Both the position numbers and the translations under genes were made by a program. A DNA stretch of 64,000 nucleotides from Saprospiraceae bacterium. Lineage in GTDB: Bacteria; Bacteroidota; Bacteroidia; Chitinophagales; Saprospiraceae. The stretch covers positions 62,001 through 126,000 of the forward strand of contig JAHDGU010000007.1 in assembly GCA_020627535.1 (NCBI GenBank), given 5' to 3'. The notes under the pieces were generated by a model, which saw only the letters and a list, made by a program, of their open reading frames with translations, made no database searches and was not told where the DNA came from. The stretch's first letter is position 1; each line of letters starts with the position of its first letter. Positions 26,235 through 35,488 of this stretch are shown here, piece after piece.

Positions 26235-26824
26235 GCAAAGATCCACATACAAGCCCTCAGCTCTTGGTAGTGACCGCTCCAAGTGGCAGTGGTAAAACCA
26301 CTGTCGTAAGACATCTGACAAGCATCTTTGACTTTCTTAAGTTTTCGGTATCTGCGACCACACGTGATGCCAGGCCGAATGAGGTCAATGGCAAAGACTA
26401 TCACTTTCTCACACAAGAAGAATTTCATGGGAAAGTGAACAGTCAAGAATTCGTCGAATGGGAAGAGGTCTATACCGACCAGTACTATGGTACCCTCAAA
26501 TCAGAAGTCCAAAAGATCATAGATGCTGATGCAGTAGCCGTCTTTGATATTGAAGTCAATGGTGCAGCCAATATCAAGCGTCAATACAAGGATCAAGCAC
26601 TCTGCGTGTATATAGCACCGCCTAGCCTTAGTGAACTAGAAAGTCGTCTAAGAAACCGCGGTACGGAGACCGAAGCCTCTATCCAAAAACGACTGCGGCG
26701 AGCAAAACAAGAGCTCGAGCGACTGGACGAATTTGATCTGGTCCTCATCAATGACGATCTTCCTCGTGCCCTCAAGCAGGCAGAGAAAATACTGCGCAAA
26801 AATTTCCATCAGCATCTCAGCTAG
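26231..26824 (+). CDS. gmk: Guanylate kinase
   Basis: This enzyme phosphorylates GMP to GDP with ATP. The 197-residue protein has the P-loop VTAPSGSGKTTVVRHL, the GMP-site segment FSVSATTRDARPNEVNGKDY and FVEWEEVYTDQYYGT, and the lid RNRGTETEASIQKRLRRA. It starts with GTG at 26231, overlapping the yicC stop, so translation is probably coupled. Confidence 0.97.
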   Translation: MSKDPHTSPQLLVVTAPSGSGKTTVVRHLTSIFDFLKFSVSATTRDARPNEVNGKDYHFLTQEEFHGKVNSQEFVEWEEVYTDQYYGTLKSEVQKIIDADAVAVFDIEVNGAANIKRQYKDQALCVYIAPPSLSELESRLRNRGTETEASIQKRLRRAKQELERLDEFDLVLINDDLPRALKQAEKILRKNFHQHLS

Positions 26825-26891
26825 CCACAGTTGTAGCCTCTTCAGATGAACCAAACCATTTGATAGATGATTAAGTCTATACTGAAGAAGT

Positions 26892-27278
26892 ATGGACGTA
26901 GCAATTACGAATGGCATTGAGATCTCTGTAGAGGCTTTTTACCAGGCTGTGCATAGCAATGTAGAGCAGTGCAAATACGTACATGCCTATCGCATCAAAA
27001 TCACCAATCTCAACCCTTTTGATGTGCAACTCCTAGAGAGACACTGGGATATCTGGGATTCCTCCTCACAACTCAAAGTGGTGGATGGAGAAGGTGTCAT
27101 CGGAGAGCAACCTATCATCAAGAGCAATGACTATCATGAGTACATGTCTTGGTGTCCTCTTACCACAGATCTAGGCTACATGAGCGGGTACTATCGCATG
27201 GTCAATGTGCTTACGCAGGAGGATTTTCTAGTCCAGATCCCACGCTTCCGGCTCATGGCTGACTTCAGGAAAAACTAA
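26892..27278 (+). CDS. apaG: ApaG-family protein
   Basis: This is a small immunoglobulin-like fold protein of 128 residues, with family segments YRIKITNLNPFDVQLLERHW, the GEGVIGEQPIIKSN loop and MSGYYRMVN. ApaG has been linked to Co2+/Mg2+ efflux in enterobacteria, but its biochemical role is not settled. It stands alone on the plus strand, 67 bp after gmk, and its 3' end overlaps the convergent MGMT gene by 14 bp. Confidence 0.93.
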   Translation: MDVAITNGIEISVEAFYQAVHSNVEQCKYVHAYRIKITNLNPFDVQLLERHWDIWDSSSQLKVVDGEGVIGEQPIIKSNDYHEYMSWCPLTTDLGYMSGYYRMVNVLTQEDFLVQIPRFRLMADFRKN

Positions 27279-27741
27279 AAAGATCTGGCCCTCTGCTCGC
27301 TGATTCCAAGTCAAGGAGTCTTCTCTTCATATCAAGCCCATAGAAATAACCTCCAAGTTTCCCACCGCTTCCCACTACCCTATGACATGGCACGATGATG
27401 GCAATAGGGTTCTTCGCATTTGCGGTGCCGACCGCTCGCTCTGCGCCCTGCTTGCCCAGAGTCCTAGCGATTGCTCCATAGCTCGTCACTCTCCCAAAAG
27501 GAATCGTGAGCAAGTGGCGCCACACCGATAGCTGAAACTCGGAATCAGAACTAAGCCCTATGGGCACATCAAAGTCTTTGAGACTTCCGTCAAAATAGGC
27601 ATGGAGCTGATCCTGAACTTGCTTGTGTACATGATGACTCGCAGGAGCAAGTGCTTCGTCCGTCATCCTGAGCTCGACGAGACGATCTTCCTGCACATTT
27701 GCGCGAAAGCGCCCCCAAGATGTGTCGAACACGGTAAGCAT
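27265..27741 (-). CDS. ogt: Methylated-DNA--[protein]-cysteine S-methyltransferase
   Basis: This is a suicide DNA-repair protein that takes the methyl group from O6-methylguanine. The 158-residue protein has the acceptor Cys119 in IIVPCHRVVGSGGKLGGY and the helix-turn-helix segment PFGRVTSYGAIARTLGKQGA. The length fits the Ogt type without an Ada regulatory domain. It lies after the hppA terminator on the same strand. An antisense GNAA hairpin with a GCGC stem lies near its N-terminus. Confidence 0.94.
   Translation of the reverse strand: MLTVFDTSWGRFRANVQEDRLVELRMTDEALAPASHHVHKQVQDQLHAYFDGSLKDFDVPIGLSSDSEFQLSVWRHLLTIPFGRVTSYGAIARTLGKQGAERAVGTANAKNPIAIIVPCHRVVGSGGKLGGYFYGLDMKRRLLDLESASRGPDLFSFS
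27698..27712 (+). repeat. GNAA hairpin motif, copy 13
   Basis: TTT then GCGC-GAAA-GCGC, antisense at the ogt N-terminus (gene strand R-F-R-A-N). Confidence 0.8.
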
Positions 27742-27756
27742 GAAGCTCTAAAATAC

Positions 27757-27788
27757 AAAAGCCCAGAGCTAAGTGCTCCGGGCTTTTT
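27757..27788 (-). terminator. Rho-independent terminator after hppA
   Basis: A stem of GCCC/GGGC extended by GAGC/GCTC is flanked by AAAA on one side and TTTTT on the other, so it can work on both strands. It separates hppA from ogt. Confidence 0.8.
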
Positions 27789-27810
27789 ATGATTATCTAT
27801 TTCTATTCGA

Positions 27811-29991
27811 CTAGATGAATGGTGCAATGACGAGTGCCACAACAGACATCAGCTTGAGAAGAATATTCAATGATGGACCAGAAGTATCCTTGAATGGATC
27901 TCCTACCGTGTCACCTACGACTGTCGCCTTGTGTGCATCAGATCCTTTGTAGTACATCTGTCCTTGGATCTCAACACCTTCTTCAAACATCTTCTTGGCA
28001 TTATCCCAAGCTCCACCAGCATTGGACTGGAAGATTGCCATGAGCACACCACACACTGTCACACCTGCAAGGAGTCCACCAAGCATTTCTGCTCCACCGA
28101 CAAAACCTACAAGGACAGGAGAGATCACGGCGATGAGTCCAGGTAGGATCATCTCTCGGATCGAAGCCTTGGTAGAGATTTCAACACACTTGTCATACTC
28201 TGCCTTGCCGTCAGCACTGTTGAATGCTGCCTGATCCGCAGCACTCCACTGATCAAACTCTTTGCCTTCATTCTTATTCATGGCATTGAGTGCGGCCTTG
28301 AGCTCAGGAATAGACTTGAACTGACGTCTGACCTCTGTGATCATATCCATCGCCGCGCGACCCACAGCATTCATACTGAGCGCTGAAAATAGGAAAGGAA
28401 GCATACCTCCGACAAGGAGAGCTGCCATGACACGAGGATTCATGATATTGATACCTGTAAGCTGCTCAGCTGCTGGCTTTCCAAGATTGTATGCTGTGAT
28501 GAAAGCAGCAAATAATGCCAGAGTCGTCAATGCCGCAGATCCAATGGCAAATCCTTTACCGATGGCTGCCGTCGTGTTCCCTACTGCATCTAGCTTATCT
28601 GTTTTTTTGCGTACATCTTTCTCCAGCTCTGCCATCTCCGCAATACCACCAGCGTTATCTGCAATCGGTCCGTAAGCGTCTACTGCTAGCTGGATACCCG
28701 TGTTTGAAAGCATACCCACAGCTGCGATGGCAATACCAAATAGACCAGCAAAGTGATGAGCACCGATGATGGCAGCTCCGAGGATCAAAATTGGAATTGC
28801 AGTTGATTGCATACCTACTCCAAGACCTGCGATGATATTGGTCGCACTACCCGTGAGTGATTGATTGACAATGGAGGTGACAGGCTTGGTGCCAGTACCC
28901 GTATAGAACTCCGTCACTATGCCAATAAGCAAACCAGCGGCAAGACCAAACAAAACAGCAAAAAAGACTCCAAGGGACGTATACTCGAATCCTTCATGTG
29001 CCCATGATTCTGGAAGCATCCACTTGACCACGAGAAATGTCAAAACCAGCATCAGTCCTGCTGAGATGAACTCCCCAAGATTGAGTGCTTTTTGCGGATC
29101 ACCGCCTTCTTTCACTTTGACAAAGAATGTACCGATGATAGAAGTGACGATACCCAGTCCTGCTAGCACGAGGGGAAGCAGCACTGCATTCAATCCACCA
29201 AAGCTATTACTGTCCTCAAACCCTGCAACATTAATGAACACTGCACCAAGAACCATCGTAGAGATGATCGATCCCACGTACGACTCAAAGAGATCTGCTC
29301 CCATACCAGCAACATCACCGACATTGTCACCCACGTTATCTGCGATCGTAGCAGGATTGAGTGGGTGGTCTTCAGGAATCCCAGCTTCTACTTTTCCCAC
29401 GAGATCTGCTCCCACATCTGCAGCCTTAGTGTAGATACCACCACCTACACGTGCAAAGAGTGCAATCGATGATGCACCAAATGAAAAGCTGGTCACTACG
29501 GTAATGACCTTATTAATATCCCATCCGAGACTGCTGTAAAAGACGAATAGCGATCCAAGCCCCAATACACCTAGACCGACAACACCCATACCCATCACCG
29601 CTCCGCCTCCAAAAGCGACTTCCAAGGCCTTTCCAAGACCGGTACGAGCAGCATTCGTAGTACGCACATTTGCCTTGGTGGCTACTCTCATCCCGATGAA
29701 TCCAGCCAGTGCCGAACAAATAGCACCTAGTACAAATGAGAGTGCTACAAGTGGAGAAGATCCTTCTGTATTTCCGCTGATTGCCATAAGGATTGCCACA
29801 GCAATGACGAATATTGAGAGGACTTTGTACTCTGCTTTGAGAAATGCCATAGCTCCATCTGCAATATTCTTGGCGATGACTGCCATGCGATCAGTGCCAA
29901 CTTCTTGCTTGCCAACCCAGCTCGATTTCCAGAAGGCATAGAGGAGTGCAAGCACCCCGAAGAGAGGTATGAAATAATGAAGATTTTCCAT
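27811..29991 (-). CDS. hppA: K+-dependent membrane-bound ion-translocating pyrophosphatase
   Basis: This is an integral membrane pump that couples hydrolysis of pyrophosphate to H+ or Na+ export. The 726-residue protein has about 16 hydrophobic segments. The catalytic signature is [19 protein letters not shown] followed by [20 protein letters not shown], with a second acidic cluster near the C-terminus ([15 protein letters not shown]). In [16 protein letters not shown] the position that separates the two subtypes is Ala (K+-dependent) rather than Lys (K+-independent). Whether it moves Na+ or H+ cannot be read with confidence. It is a single-gene unit with its own terminator. Confidence 0.95.
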   Translation of the reverse strand: MENLHYFIPLFGVLALLYAFWKSSWVGKQEVGTDRMAVIAKNIADGAMAFLKAEYKVLSIFVIAVAILMAISGNTEGSSPLVALSFVLGAICSALAGFIGMRVATKANVRTTNAARTGLGKALEVAFGGGAVMGMGVVGLGVLGLGSLFVFYSSLGWDINKVITVVTSFSFGASSIALFARVGGGIYTKAADVGADLVGKVEAGIPEDHPLNPATIADNVGDNVGDVAGMGADLFESYVGSIISTMVLGAVFINVAGFEDSNSFGGLNAVLLPLVLAGLGIVTSIIGTFFVKVKEGGDPQKALNLGEFISAGLMLVLTFLVVKWMLPESWAHEGFEYTSLGVFFAVLFGLAAGLLIGIVTEFYTGTGTKPVTSIVNQSLTGSATNIIAGLGVGMQSTAIPILILGAAIIGAHHFAGLFGIAIAAVGMLSNTGIQLAVDAYGPIADNAGGIAEMAELEKDVRKKTDKLDAVGNTTAAIGKGFAIGSAALTTLALFAAFITAYNLGKPAAEQLTGINIMNPRVMAALLVGGMLPFLFSALSMNAVGRAAMDMITEVRRQFKSIPELKAALNAMNKNEGKEFDQWSAADQAAFNSADGKAEYDKCVEISTKASIREMILPGLIAVISPVLVGFVGGAEMLGGLLAGVTVCGVLMAIFQSNAGGAWDNAKKMFEEGVEIQGQMYYKGSDAHKATVVGDTVGDPFKDTSGPSLNILLKLMSVVALVIAPFI

Positions 29992-30034
29992 TTTGTATTT
30001 CTTTTGGTTTTGTTACTTGCTTCAAAAAGCGCTG

Positions 30035-30042
30035 CAAAGTTA
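30035..30042 (-). promoter_or_regulatory. -7 promoter element for hppA
   Basis: TAACTTTG on the minus strand matches TAnnTTTG exactly, 43 nt before the hppA ATG. Confidence 0.5.
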
Positions 30043-30139
30043 GCGTAATTACCCAAGTTCTAACATCTCCAAGGATCAATTGAGCTCCAGAAACTGGCCT
30101 TGCCTTGTGAGGCCACCAAGTCAATCAATGAGAAATATT

Positions 30140-30147
30140 TAAGTTTG
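30140..30147 (+). promoter_or_regulatory. -7 promoter element for mntR
   Basis: TAAGTTTG matches TAnnTTTG exactly, 19 nt before the mntR start. It overlaps a short inverted repeat GTTTG-CC-CAAAC (30143-30154). Confidence 0.5.
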
Positions 30148-30159
30148 CCCAAACAAATC

Positions 30160-30175
30160 TTTAGACTTGTCTAAA
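30160..30175 (+). promoter_or_regulatory. DtxR/MntR-type operator overlapping the mntR start
   Basis: TTTAGACTTGTCTAAA is an inverted repeat with two perfect 7-bp arms and a 2-bp centre, like the TTTAGG-type operators of DtxR-family manganese/iron repressors. It covers the TTG start codon of mntR itself, suggesting autorepression when metal is abundant. The site type is established knowledge of the family; binding here is inference. Confidence 0.7.
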
Positions 30176-30844
30176 AACAACAGTCGGAGCGAGGAAGACT
30201 ATATCAAAAGTGTCTACATGCTCACCGAAAATGCTTCTACCCGTGTCCAGACCAATCAGATTGCTGATCGCCTGCATACATCTGCGGCATCCGTGACGGA
30301 TATGATCAAGAAGCTGTCCCAAAAAGGCATGCTCGAATATGCCCCCTACAAAGGCGTCAAACTGACCTCAGAAGGTCACAAAGCTGCCACTGCACTGGTC
30401 AGAAGTCATCGTCTCTGGGAAGTATTTCTTGTGGAAAAACTAGGGTACGACTGGGCGGATGTCCATGATATTGCCGAGCAGCTCGAACACATCAAGTCCG
30501 ATGATCTCACAGATCGACTTGCTCACTTCCTAGGGAATCCTCATTTTGATCCTCATGGAGATCCGATTCCAGATGCCAACGGCAAATACCGCCTTGTCAA
30601 TCGCGCTGCACTCAACTCCATTTTGCCGAAAGGCAGGTACATTCTTACAGGTGTAAAAACCCATGACAAAGATTTTCTACTGATGTTAGAAAGTTACAAG
30701 ATTCGCCTAGGCACCGAAATGGATCTGATCGAGAGGCTGGACTTTGACAATTCAGTGCGCGTTGCCATCGCCGATCGCGTGACCATCATGCCTAGTACCA
30801 TAGCTTCCAATCTTCTTGTCGCCAAAGCAAGACAACAATCATGA
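30167..30844 (+). CDS. mntR: DtxR-family metal-dependent repressor (MntR-like)
   Basis: This is a metal-sensing transcription repressor, 225 residues. It has an N-terminal winged helix (RSEEDYIKSVYMLTEN, ADRLHTSAASVTDMIKKL), a dimerisation helix (WEVFLVEKLGYDWADVHDIA, EQLEHIKS) and a C-terminal FeoA/SH3-like domain (~residues 140-225). The likely start is a TTG at 30167, unusual, lying inside its own operator. It overlaps the binding-protein gene by 4 bp (ATGA), so regulator and transporter are one transcript. An internal GNAA hairpin encodes L-P-K-G-R. Confidence 0.88.
   Translation: MSKNNSRSEEDYIKSVYMLTENASTRVQTNQIADRLHTSAASVTDMIKKLSQKGMLEYAPYKGVKLTSEGHKAATALVRSHRLWEVFLVEKLGYDWADVHDIAEQLEHIKSDDLTDRLAHFLGNPHFDPHGDPIPDANGKYRLVNRAALNSILPKGRYILTGVKTHDKDFLLMLESYKIRLGTEMDLIERLDFDNSVRVAIADRVTIMPSTIASNLLVAKARQQS
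30621..30634 (+). repeat. GNAA hairpin motif, copy 14
   Basis: TTT then TGCC-GAAA-GGCA (the last A is at 30635), sense in mntR. Confidence 0.8.
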
Positions 30845-31845
30845 AACATCTCTCATATACTTTATTATTCTGTCTATTGGTTTCTTTGAGGGCTTTCGCC
30901 CAAATGGATGAGAAGCCATTGGTCGTTGCCTCTGCATCTATGATCCACGACATGCTCGAAGTGATTGGCGGAGAATACATTGAGACCGCTACGATCGTGC
31001 CGATTGGCTCGGATCCACACTTGTACGAACCTACACCATCTGATGTACAGCTCACCTCGGATGCTCAGCTCATCTTGGTCAATGGACTCACCTTTGAGGG
31101 ATGGCTCAATGAGCTCATTGACAACTCAGGCACTAAGGCAAAGACGATCCGAGTCACCGAAGGTGTCAATGCCATCGCCAGTGAAGAATATGCCAATAGT
31201 GCAGATCCACATGCATGGATGGACGTACAGAATGCCATGATCTATGCTGACAACATCCGAAAAGCTCTCAGTGAGCTCATCCCTGAAGAGGCAGAGACAT
31301 TCCAGTTCAACTATAATGTCTACAAGTCCCAACTCCAAGATCTTGACATCTATGTCCAAGAGCAAATAGCCACCATACCAGAGACTCAGCGCATACTCGT
31401 TACTTCTCACGATGCATTTTCCTATTATGGGAGGCGATATGGCCTCAAGCTAGAAGCCCTTGCAGGCTTCTCTACCGAGGCAGATCCTAGGACCAGTGAT
31501 GTCATCCGCGTCAACAAGGTGATCTCAGAGCATAAGCTCCCTGCTATATTCATGGAAAGCACGATCAATCCAAAGCTCCTTCAACAGCTAGCCAAGGACA
31601 ATGACATCAAGATCGGTGGCAAGCTCTATGCTGATAGTCTCGGCGATAAAGATGGACCCGCGGGCAGCTATATCAAGATGATACGACATAATACCGACGT
31701 GATCGTGACTGCTCTCAAGCAAACGATCGACAGCAGAGACATTCAAGGTGGTCAGAAATCAGCAAAAACTTATCTCTGGCTACTGATACCGATCGGCTGC
31801 TTCATCCTGGGATATGTCCTTGCCAAGTTGCTCAAGAAGTCCTGA
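30841..31845 (+). CDS. Metal ABC transporter substrate-binding protein, Mn/Zn cluster A-I type
   Basis: This is a 334-residue periplasmic metal-binding protein with a signal peptide ending AFA before Q21. The predicted metal ligands are His60 (DPHLYEP), His124 (DPHAWMD), Glu239 (FMESTINP) and Asp265 (YADSLGD), the two-His, one-Glu, one-Asp set of manganese/iron-binding members. There is no His-rich loop as in zinc-specific ZnuA. Unusually, a hydrophobic helix (LWLLIPIGCFILGYVLAKLL) and a short basic tail at the C-terminus would tether it to the inner membrane. It lies between mntR and the ATPase. Confidence 0.9.
   Translation: MKHLSYTLLFCLLVSLRAFAQMDEKPLVVASASMIHDMLEVIGGEYIETATIVPIGSDPHLYEPTPSDVQLTSDAQLILVNGLTFEGWLNELIDNSGTKAKTIRVTEGVNAIASEEYANSADPHAWMDVQNAMIYADNIRKALSELIPEEAETFQFNYNVYKSQLQDLDIYVQEQIATIPETQRILVTSHDAFSYYGRRYGLKLEALAGFSTEADPRTSDVIRVNKVISEHKLPAIFMESTINPKLLQQLAKDNDIKIGGKLYADSLGDKDGPAGSYIKMIRHNTDVIVTALKQTIDSRDIQGGQKSAKTYLWLLIPIGCFILGYVLAKLLKKS
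30890..30904 (-). repeat. GNAA hairpin motif, copy 15
   Basis: TTT then GGGC-GAAA-GCCC, antisense at the signal-peptide end of the binding protein (gene strand R-A-F-A-Q). Confidence 0.8.
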
Positions 31846-32576
31846 TGTCTCTTGCGATCCAGATAGAAGCTCTTACAGTCTCCTACGGCAGCAAAATGAT
31901 CTTGCGCAATGTCTATCTCGACATCCAAGCCGGGCAGATTTACGGTATCCTTGGGCCCAATGGAGCAGGTAAATCCACTCTCTTTAAGGCCATCCTAGAG
32001 CTGATAGAACCCAATAGAGGAGAGATCAAAGTCTTCGGTGAGTCTCTCGATGATGTGCGCAATCGAGTGGCCTATATCCCACAGAAGGATGAAGTAGACT
32101 GGAGCTTTCCTGCCACTGTACAGGATGTAGTCCTTATGGGTCGCTATCCCTACAAGAAGTTTTACCAAGTGATCAACAAGAAGGACCGTGCCATCGCTGA
32201 TCGCGTCATGGATCAGATTGGTATCAGTCACTTACGCTCTCGGCAGATCGGTCAGCTCTCCGGCGGCCAGCAGCAGCGAGTGTTCATCGCTAGGGCGCTA
32301 GCCCAGGAAGCAGACATTATGTTTTTGGATGAGCCCTTTGTCGGTGTCGATGCGACGACTGAGGCACATATTATGGATCTCCTCAGATCTCAAGCGGCGG
32401 AGGGAAAAACTTTTCTCATGATCCACCATGACCTCTCCAAAGTGGATGAGTACTTTGACCAGATTGTCTTATTGAACAAGCGGATAGCTGCTGTCGGACC
32501 CAGTTCAACTACCTTCACCGAGGAAAATATCAAGCGCACCTACGGACCGCAGAGTAAACTTCTGGACATTGACTGA
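31845..32576 (+). CDS. Metal ABC transporter ATP-binding protein
   Basis: This is a 243-residue ABC ATPase of the Mn/Zn (cluster A-I) family. It has Walker A GILGPNGAGKSTLFKAI, Q-loop YIPQKDEVDWSFPAT, signature LSGGQQQRVFIARALAQE, Walker B IMFLDEPFVGVD and the switch His in MIHHDLS. Its ATG overlaps the binding-protein stop by one base. The next gene to the right is on the other strand and starts directly at this stop, so the operon ends here and no permease gene is present. Confidence 0.95.
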   Translation: MSLAIQIEALTVSYGSKMILRNVYLDIQAGQIYGILGPNGAGKSTLFKAILELIEPNRGEIKVFGESLDDVRNRVAYIPQKDEVDWSFPATVQDVVLMGRYPYKKFYQVINKKDRAIADRVMDQIGISHLRSRQIGQLSGGQQQRVFIARALAQEADIMFLDEPFVGVDATTEAHIMDLLRSQAAEGKTFLMIHHDLSKVDEYFDQIVLLNKRIAAVGPSSTTFTEENIKRTYGPQSKLLDID

Positions 32577-33896
32577 TCAAAATCTCAGATTGAGCCCAGA
32601 CATGATCGAAAACTGATTGGCCTTGTCTATGGCAAAGATGCTATTGACATGGTGCGTCTGGAAGAAGATAGACATCGGTCCTAAAAACATTCTGGTGTGG
32701 AATCCGATATTGGCAAAATTCTCATAGCGATAAGAGCTTGACAAACCAAGTACCACCCAACTCGCCGGCTGGTAATTGACCCATACATCTGCTCGCACGT
32801 CATCGCGCAAGCTCCGATCGATCATCTGCACAGCTCCTCCCACAGTCAGCGCTGGCGTGAGTCCTACTTGACCATGAACAACAAGTCTCATCGGCAGATC
32901 TGTACGAAATCCCTCGAGATCTTCTTGTTGAATATTGAGTACCTGCTCCACACTATCATCAATCCTGATGAGATTGATATCCTCGATATCTAGCAGATCA
33001 TCAAGGCGTATACCTTCATAGGCTCGATTGACCCTGCTGGTAAGCCTTTCTGTATTCTTATCCCAAGTGATACCGCCTAGGTCCAATAGACTCACACCCA
33101 CATGGGTCCGCTCTCCAAACTGCATTGTCGCTCCCAGATCAAAAGCCCAGCCTTGGTTACCATTAAAGATTCTTTGCAAATCAAGGAAACTTCCTTCCCA
33201 GGATAGATCCGTGATACCGTTGTAATCTAGAACTGAACTATTGATGAGCGAATAGTCATTATCAAACTCAAGTGCAAAGTCTGTCTCTCGGGTCGTGAGA
33301 CGCATCCTGCTACTCTCAGTGCGTAGATAGTTTACGCCACTCAGAGATTTGATACTAGCTCCTAGTCGCACCGGTCCGACTTGTCGATTCACAGTGACAA
33401 ATAGCTCAACGAAGTTAATCAAGTCGACTTCTGAATCCAGTGTGAGTGTCTCCCCGATCAATGGACCGTTGCCTTTCCAAAGCACAGCTGCCAAGTCACG
33501 CGAATACGTCAGATCACTCTGAGTACGAAGTGTATTACCAAGTTGGAAAAACCAATCTCCTTTGGCATATCCGACCATCAGAGACTGCAGCATCATGTCT
33601 ATGGAGATAGTCTCCATATCATTTTCCATGGCGTCTGCAAGCTCGCCTAGATTGAGCAATCTCTTGCTGCCCACTTGTCGTCGGCTCACATCGTCGAGTG
33701 TAGGACCTGTATGATCTAGTCCAAACTGTACAGTGGGAAGCGATATAAATACGCCAGAGTCAATGGGATTCCATGCCGGATTGACCATCGTCTGTTGTTG
33801 CAATTTTGGTAGGAAGAGGAAACCTACGTTGTCTTGGGCACTGGCCGCTGTCGCAAAAATGAAAAGACAGCTGATATATGTGATTATTCTTTTCAT
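32577..33896 (-). CDS. Outer-membrane beta-barrel protein (DUF5723-like)
   Basis: This is a 439-residue protein with signal peptide FIFATAASAQ and no membrane helices after it. The rest has alternating strands with frequent Gly/Phe/Tyr, a conserved-looking MVNPAWNP near the N-terminus and a terminal LNLRF, typical of an outer-membrane barrel. It resembles the DUF5723 family as I remember it; the function is unknown. It follows a lipoprotein gene by 2 bp, and the pair is probably translated together, suggesting a barrel with its lipoprotein partner. Confidence 0.68.
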   Translation of the reverse strand: MKRIITYISCLFIFATAASAQDNVGFLFLPKLQQQTMVNPAWNPIDSGVFISLPTVQFGLDHTGPTLDDVSRRQVGSKRLLNLGELADAMENDMETISIDMMLQSLMVGYAKGDWFFQLGNTLRTQSDLTYSRDLAAVLWKGNGPLIGETLTLDSEVDLINFVELFVTVNRQVGPVRLGASIKSLSGVNYLRTESSRMRLTTRETDFALEFDNDYSLINSSVLDYNGITDLSWEGSFLDLQRIFNGNQGWAFDLGATMQFGERTHVGVSLLDLGGITWDKNTERLTSRVNRAYEGIRLDDLLDIEDINLIRIDDSVEQVLNIQQEDLEGFRTDLPMRLVVHGQVGLTPALTVGGAVQMIDRSLRDDVRADVWVNYQPASWVVLGLSSSYRYENFANIGFHTRMFLGPMSIFFQTHHVNSIFAIDKANQFSIMSGLNLRF

Positions 33897-33898
33897 TC

Positions 33899-35455
33899 TT
33901 AGTTGGCTTCTGTGATGAGCGCACTGAGATTGGTCTTGAGTACTTGATCGCCACTAATACTGACAGGGACACTAGCATTGTTACTCGTACTGAAGTTGGC
34001 AAAAATCGTGAGCTCTTGTGCTTCATAAAATGCCGTAAGTTGAGCTCCTTCAAGCTCGATGATAAGCTTGTTGGTGGCGACTCCTGTTACATTTCCACTC
34101 CCATCTACAGGTGCTGCTTCAACGATGAGGCTGCCAGCTGGCAAGAGTTCTGTATTGAGCTGTGTACCGCCGAATCTGCTGACGAAGATCTGGCCAGTAA
34201 TTCCGATAGGCATCTCATTTTCACTGTATAGATGAAGTTCAATCTTCCTTGGTCGTGTTGCAACTTCCCCAGGTTCTGGATTCGGGTCCAAGGACGTAAT
34301 ATCAACATCAAATACTGTCATAGCCGCAAACTGGTCTGCTGTACCCTTGACAGGAATCTCGACACCTACTACGATACCAAGTACAGATGAGTCAGCAATC
34401 CAGCCACGGACATCAGGGAGATCATCCGGGTTGACATTGAGGTCTAGTGCATACTCTACTCGCTTCGCCTTGGCATTGAAGACATCCACAAGATTGCTAT
34501 TGCTCATATCAAAGATGATGGTCGTATCCTTGATATCAGTATACTCTTCTGTAAGATCCGGAAATGGAAAGTCAATCCCGGCATCTAGGATGGGACTAGT
34601 AATCGCAAGCTCTTCATCATCGACCGTCACGACTTGAAAGAGTGGTAATTCACCTCTCACGGGGACCCCAAAGCTGTTGGTGAATTTTGCAATGATCCTT
34701 GGATCTAAGATCTCTAGATTCCCTGAGAGAAACTGGTCGTACAGATCAATGACGATGGTATCTCTTCCGCCTTCAAATCGATTGTTGCTCCAGATACCCT
34801 CAAGATAAGTGAAGTCAAGACGCTTGCTGATCAAGAAGACCACACTCGCCAGTTCTACATCTGCACCTGATGCAGTCTTCGCGGTGTATCCTATCTCGAT
34901 GGTTCCGTCTGGAATACTGAGAGTATAGCCAGCAAGATCAAAGCTCTCGATGGAGCCCACAGTCGGACTAGTTCCCTCATACACAAGTGTATCCTTGATC
35001 ATGAGTGTCTCACCCTCTAGGCTAAGCTCTGTGATATAAAACTCTAGGAAGACATCTTCCTCTTCATCAGAAGAAAAAGTCAGAAATAGCTCTTCTCCAC
35101 TCAGGACCGCCCTTTCGAGGATGACCTCTCCAGGAAGAGGTAAAGGCAGCACTGTAGGATTGGTCGGGAGAGCTATCGGGATATTGAGGTCGATCGGATC
35201 AATCACGTCCGCGGCATATCTGAGGACAGGTCTAGCCTCGTAGCGGATCGTCGCGACATTGTCCTCATCGATGAAGACACTCGTTGCATTTTGACTTGAT
35301 TGAAAAAAGTCTTCAAATGTAGATTCTGACTCGAAGAGCGGAACAGCAAATGACCTCAATGCCTCTTCAAACTCTAGCTCGGTGAAGTCAGAACAACTAA
35401 TACCGAGAGCAAGTGCTGCCATGAGGAGCAGCACAATGTGCTTAGGTGTTTTCAT
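33899..35455 (-). CDS. Large surface lipoprotein of unknown function
   Basis: This is a 518-residue lipoprotein: signal peptide and lipobox LALGISC, then an acidic strand-rich body with no recognised domain. Segments such as EVILERAVLSGEELFLTFSS, FDLAGYTLSIPDGTIEIGYT and FVSRFGGTQLNTELLPAGS suggest repeated beta-sandwich modules. The gene starts only 5 nt after a perfect -7 promoter element, so its transcript is probably leaderless. It is followed after 2 bp by the DUF5723-like barrel gene. I cannot assign a function. Confidence 0.72.
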   Translation of the reverse strand: MKTPKHIVLLLMAALALGISCSDFTELEFEEALRSFAVPLFESESTFEDFFQSSQNATSVFIDEDNVATIRYEARPVLRYAADVIDPIDLNIPIALPTNPTVLPLPLPGEVILERAVLSGEELFLTFSSDEEEDVFLEFYITELSLEGETLMIKDTLVYEGTSPTVGSIESFDLAGYTLSIPDGTIEIGYTAKTASGADVELASVVFLISKRLDFTYLEGIWSNNRFEGGRDTIVIDLYDQFLSGNLEILDPRIIAKFTNSFGVPVRGELPLFQVVTVDDEELAITSPILDAGIDFPFPDLTEEYTDIKDTTIIFDMSNSNLVDVFNAKAKRVEYALDLNVNPDDLPDVRGWIADSSVLGIVVGVEIPVKGTADQFAAMTVFDVDITSLDPNPEPGEVATRPRKIELHLYSENEMPIGITGQIFVSRFGGTQLNTELLPAGSLIVEAAPVDGSGNVTGVATNKLIIELEGAQLTAFYEAQELTIFANFSTSNNASVPVSISGDQVLKTNLSALITEAN

Positions 35456-35460
35456 ACTTA

Positions 35461-35468
35461 CAAAGCTA
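35461..35468 (-). promoter_or_regulatory. -7 promoter element of the lipoprotein gene (leaderless)
   Basis: TAGCTTTG on the minus strand matches TAnnTTTG exactly; the ATG follows after 5 nt (TAAGT). A partial -33 (TTTA) lies 19 nt upstream. With transcription starting about 7 nt after the element there would be no 5' leader. Confidence 0.6.
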
Positions 35469-35488
35469 TTGTAATCAGTCTATAACAT

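Noticed and set aside
26302-26313. TGTC-GTAA-GACA in gmk as a hairpin copy
   Set aside because: The stem and loop are perfect, but no TTT precedes it and it encodes the conserved P-loop neighbourhood; probably chance.
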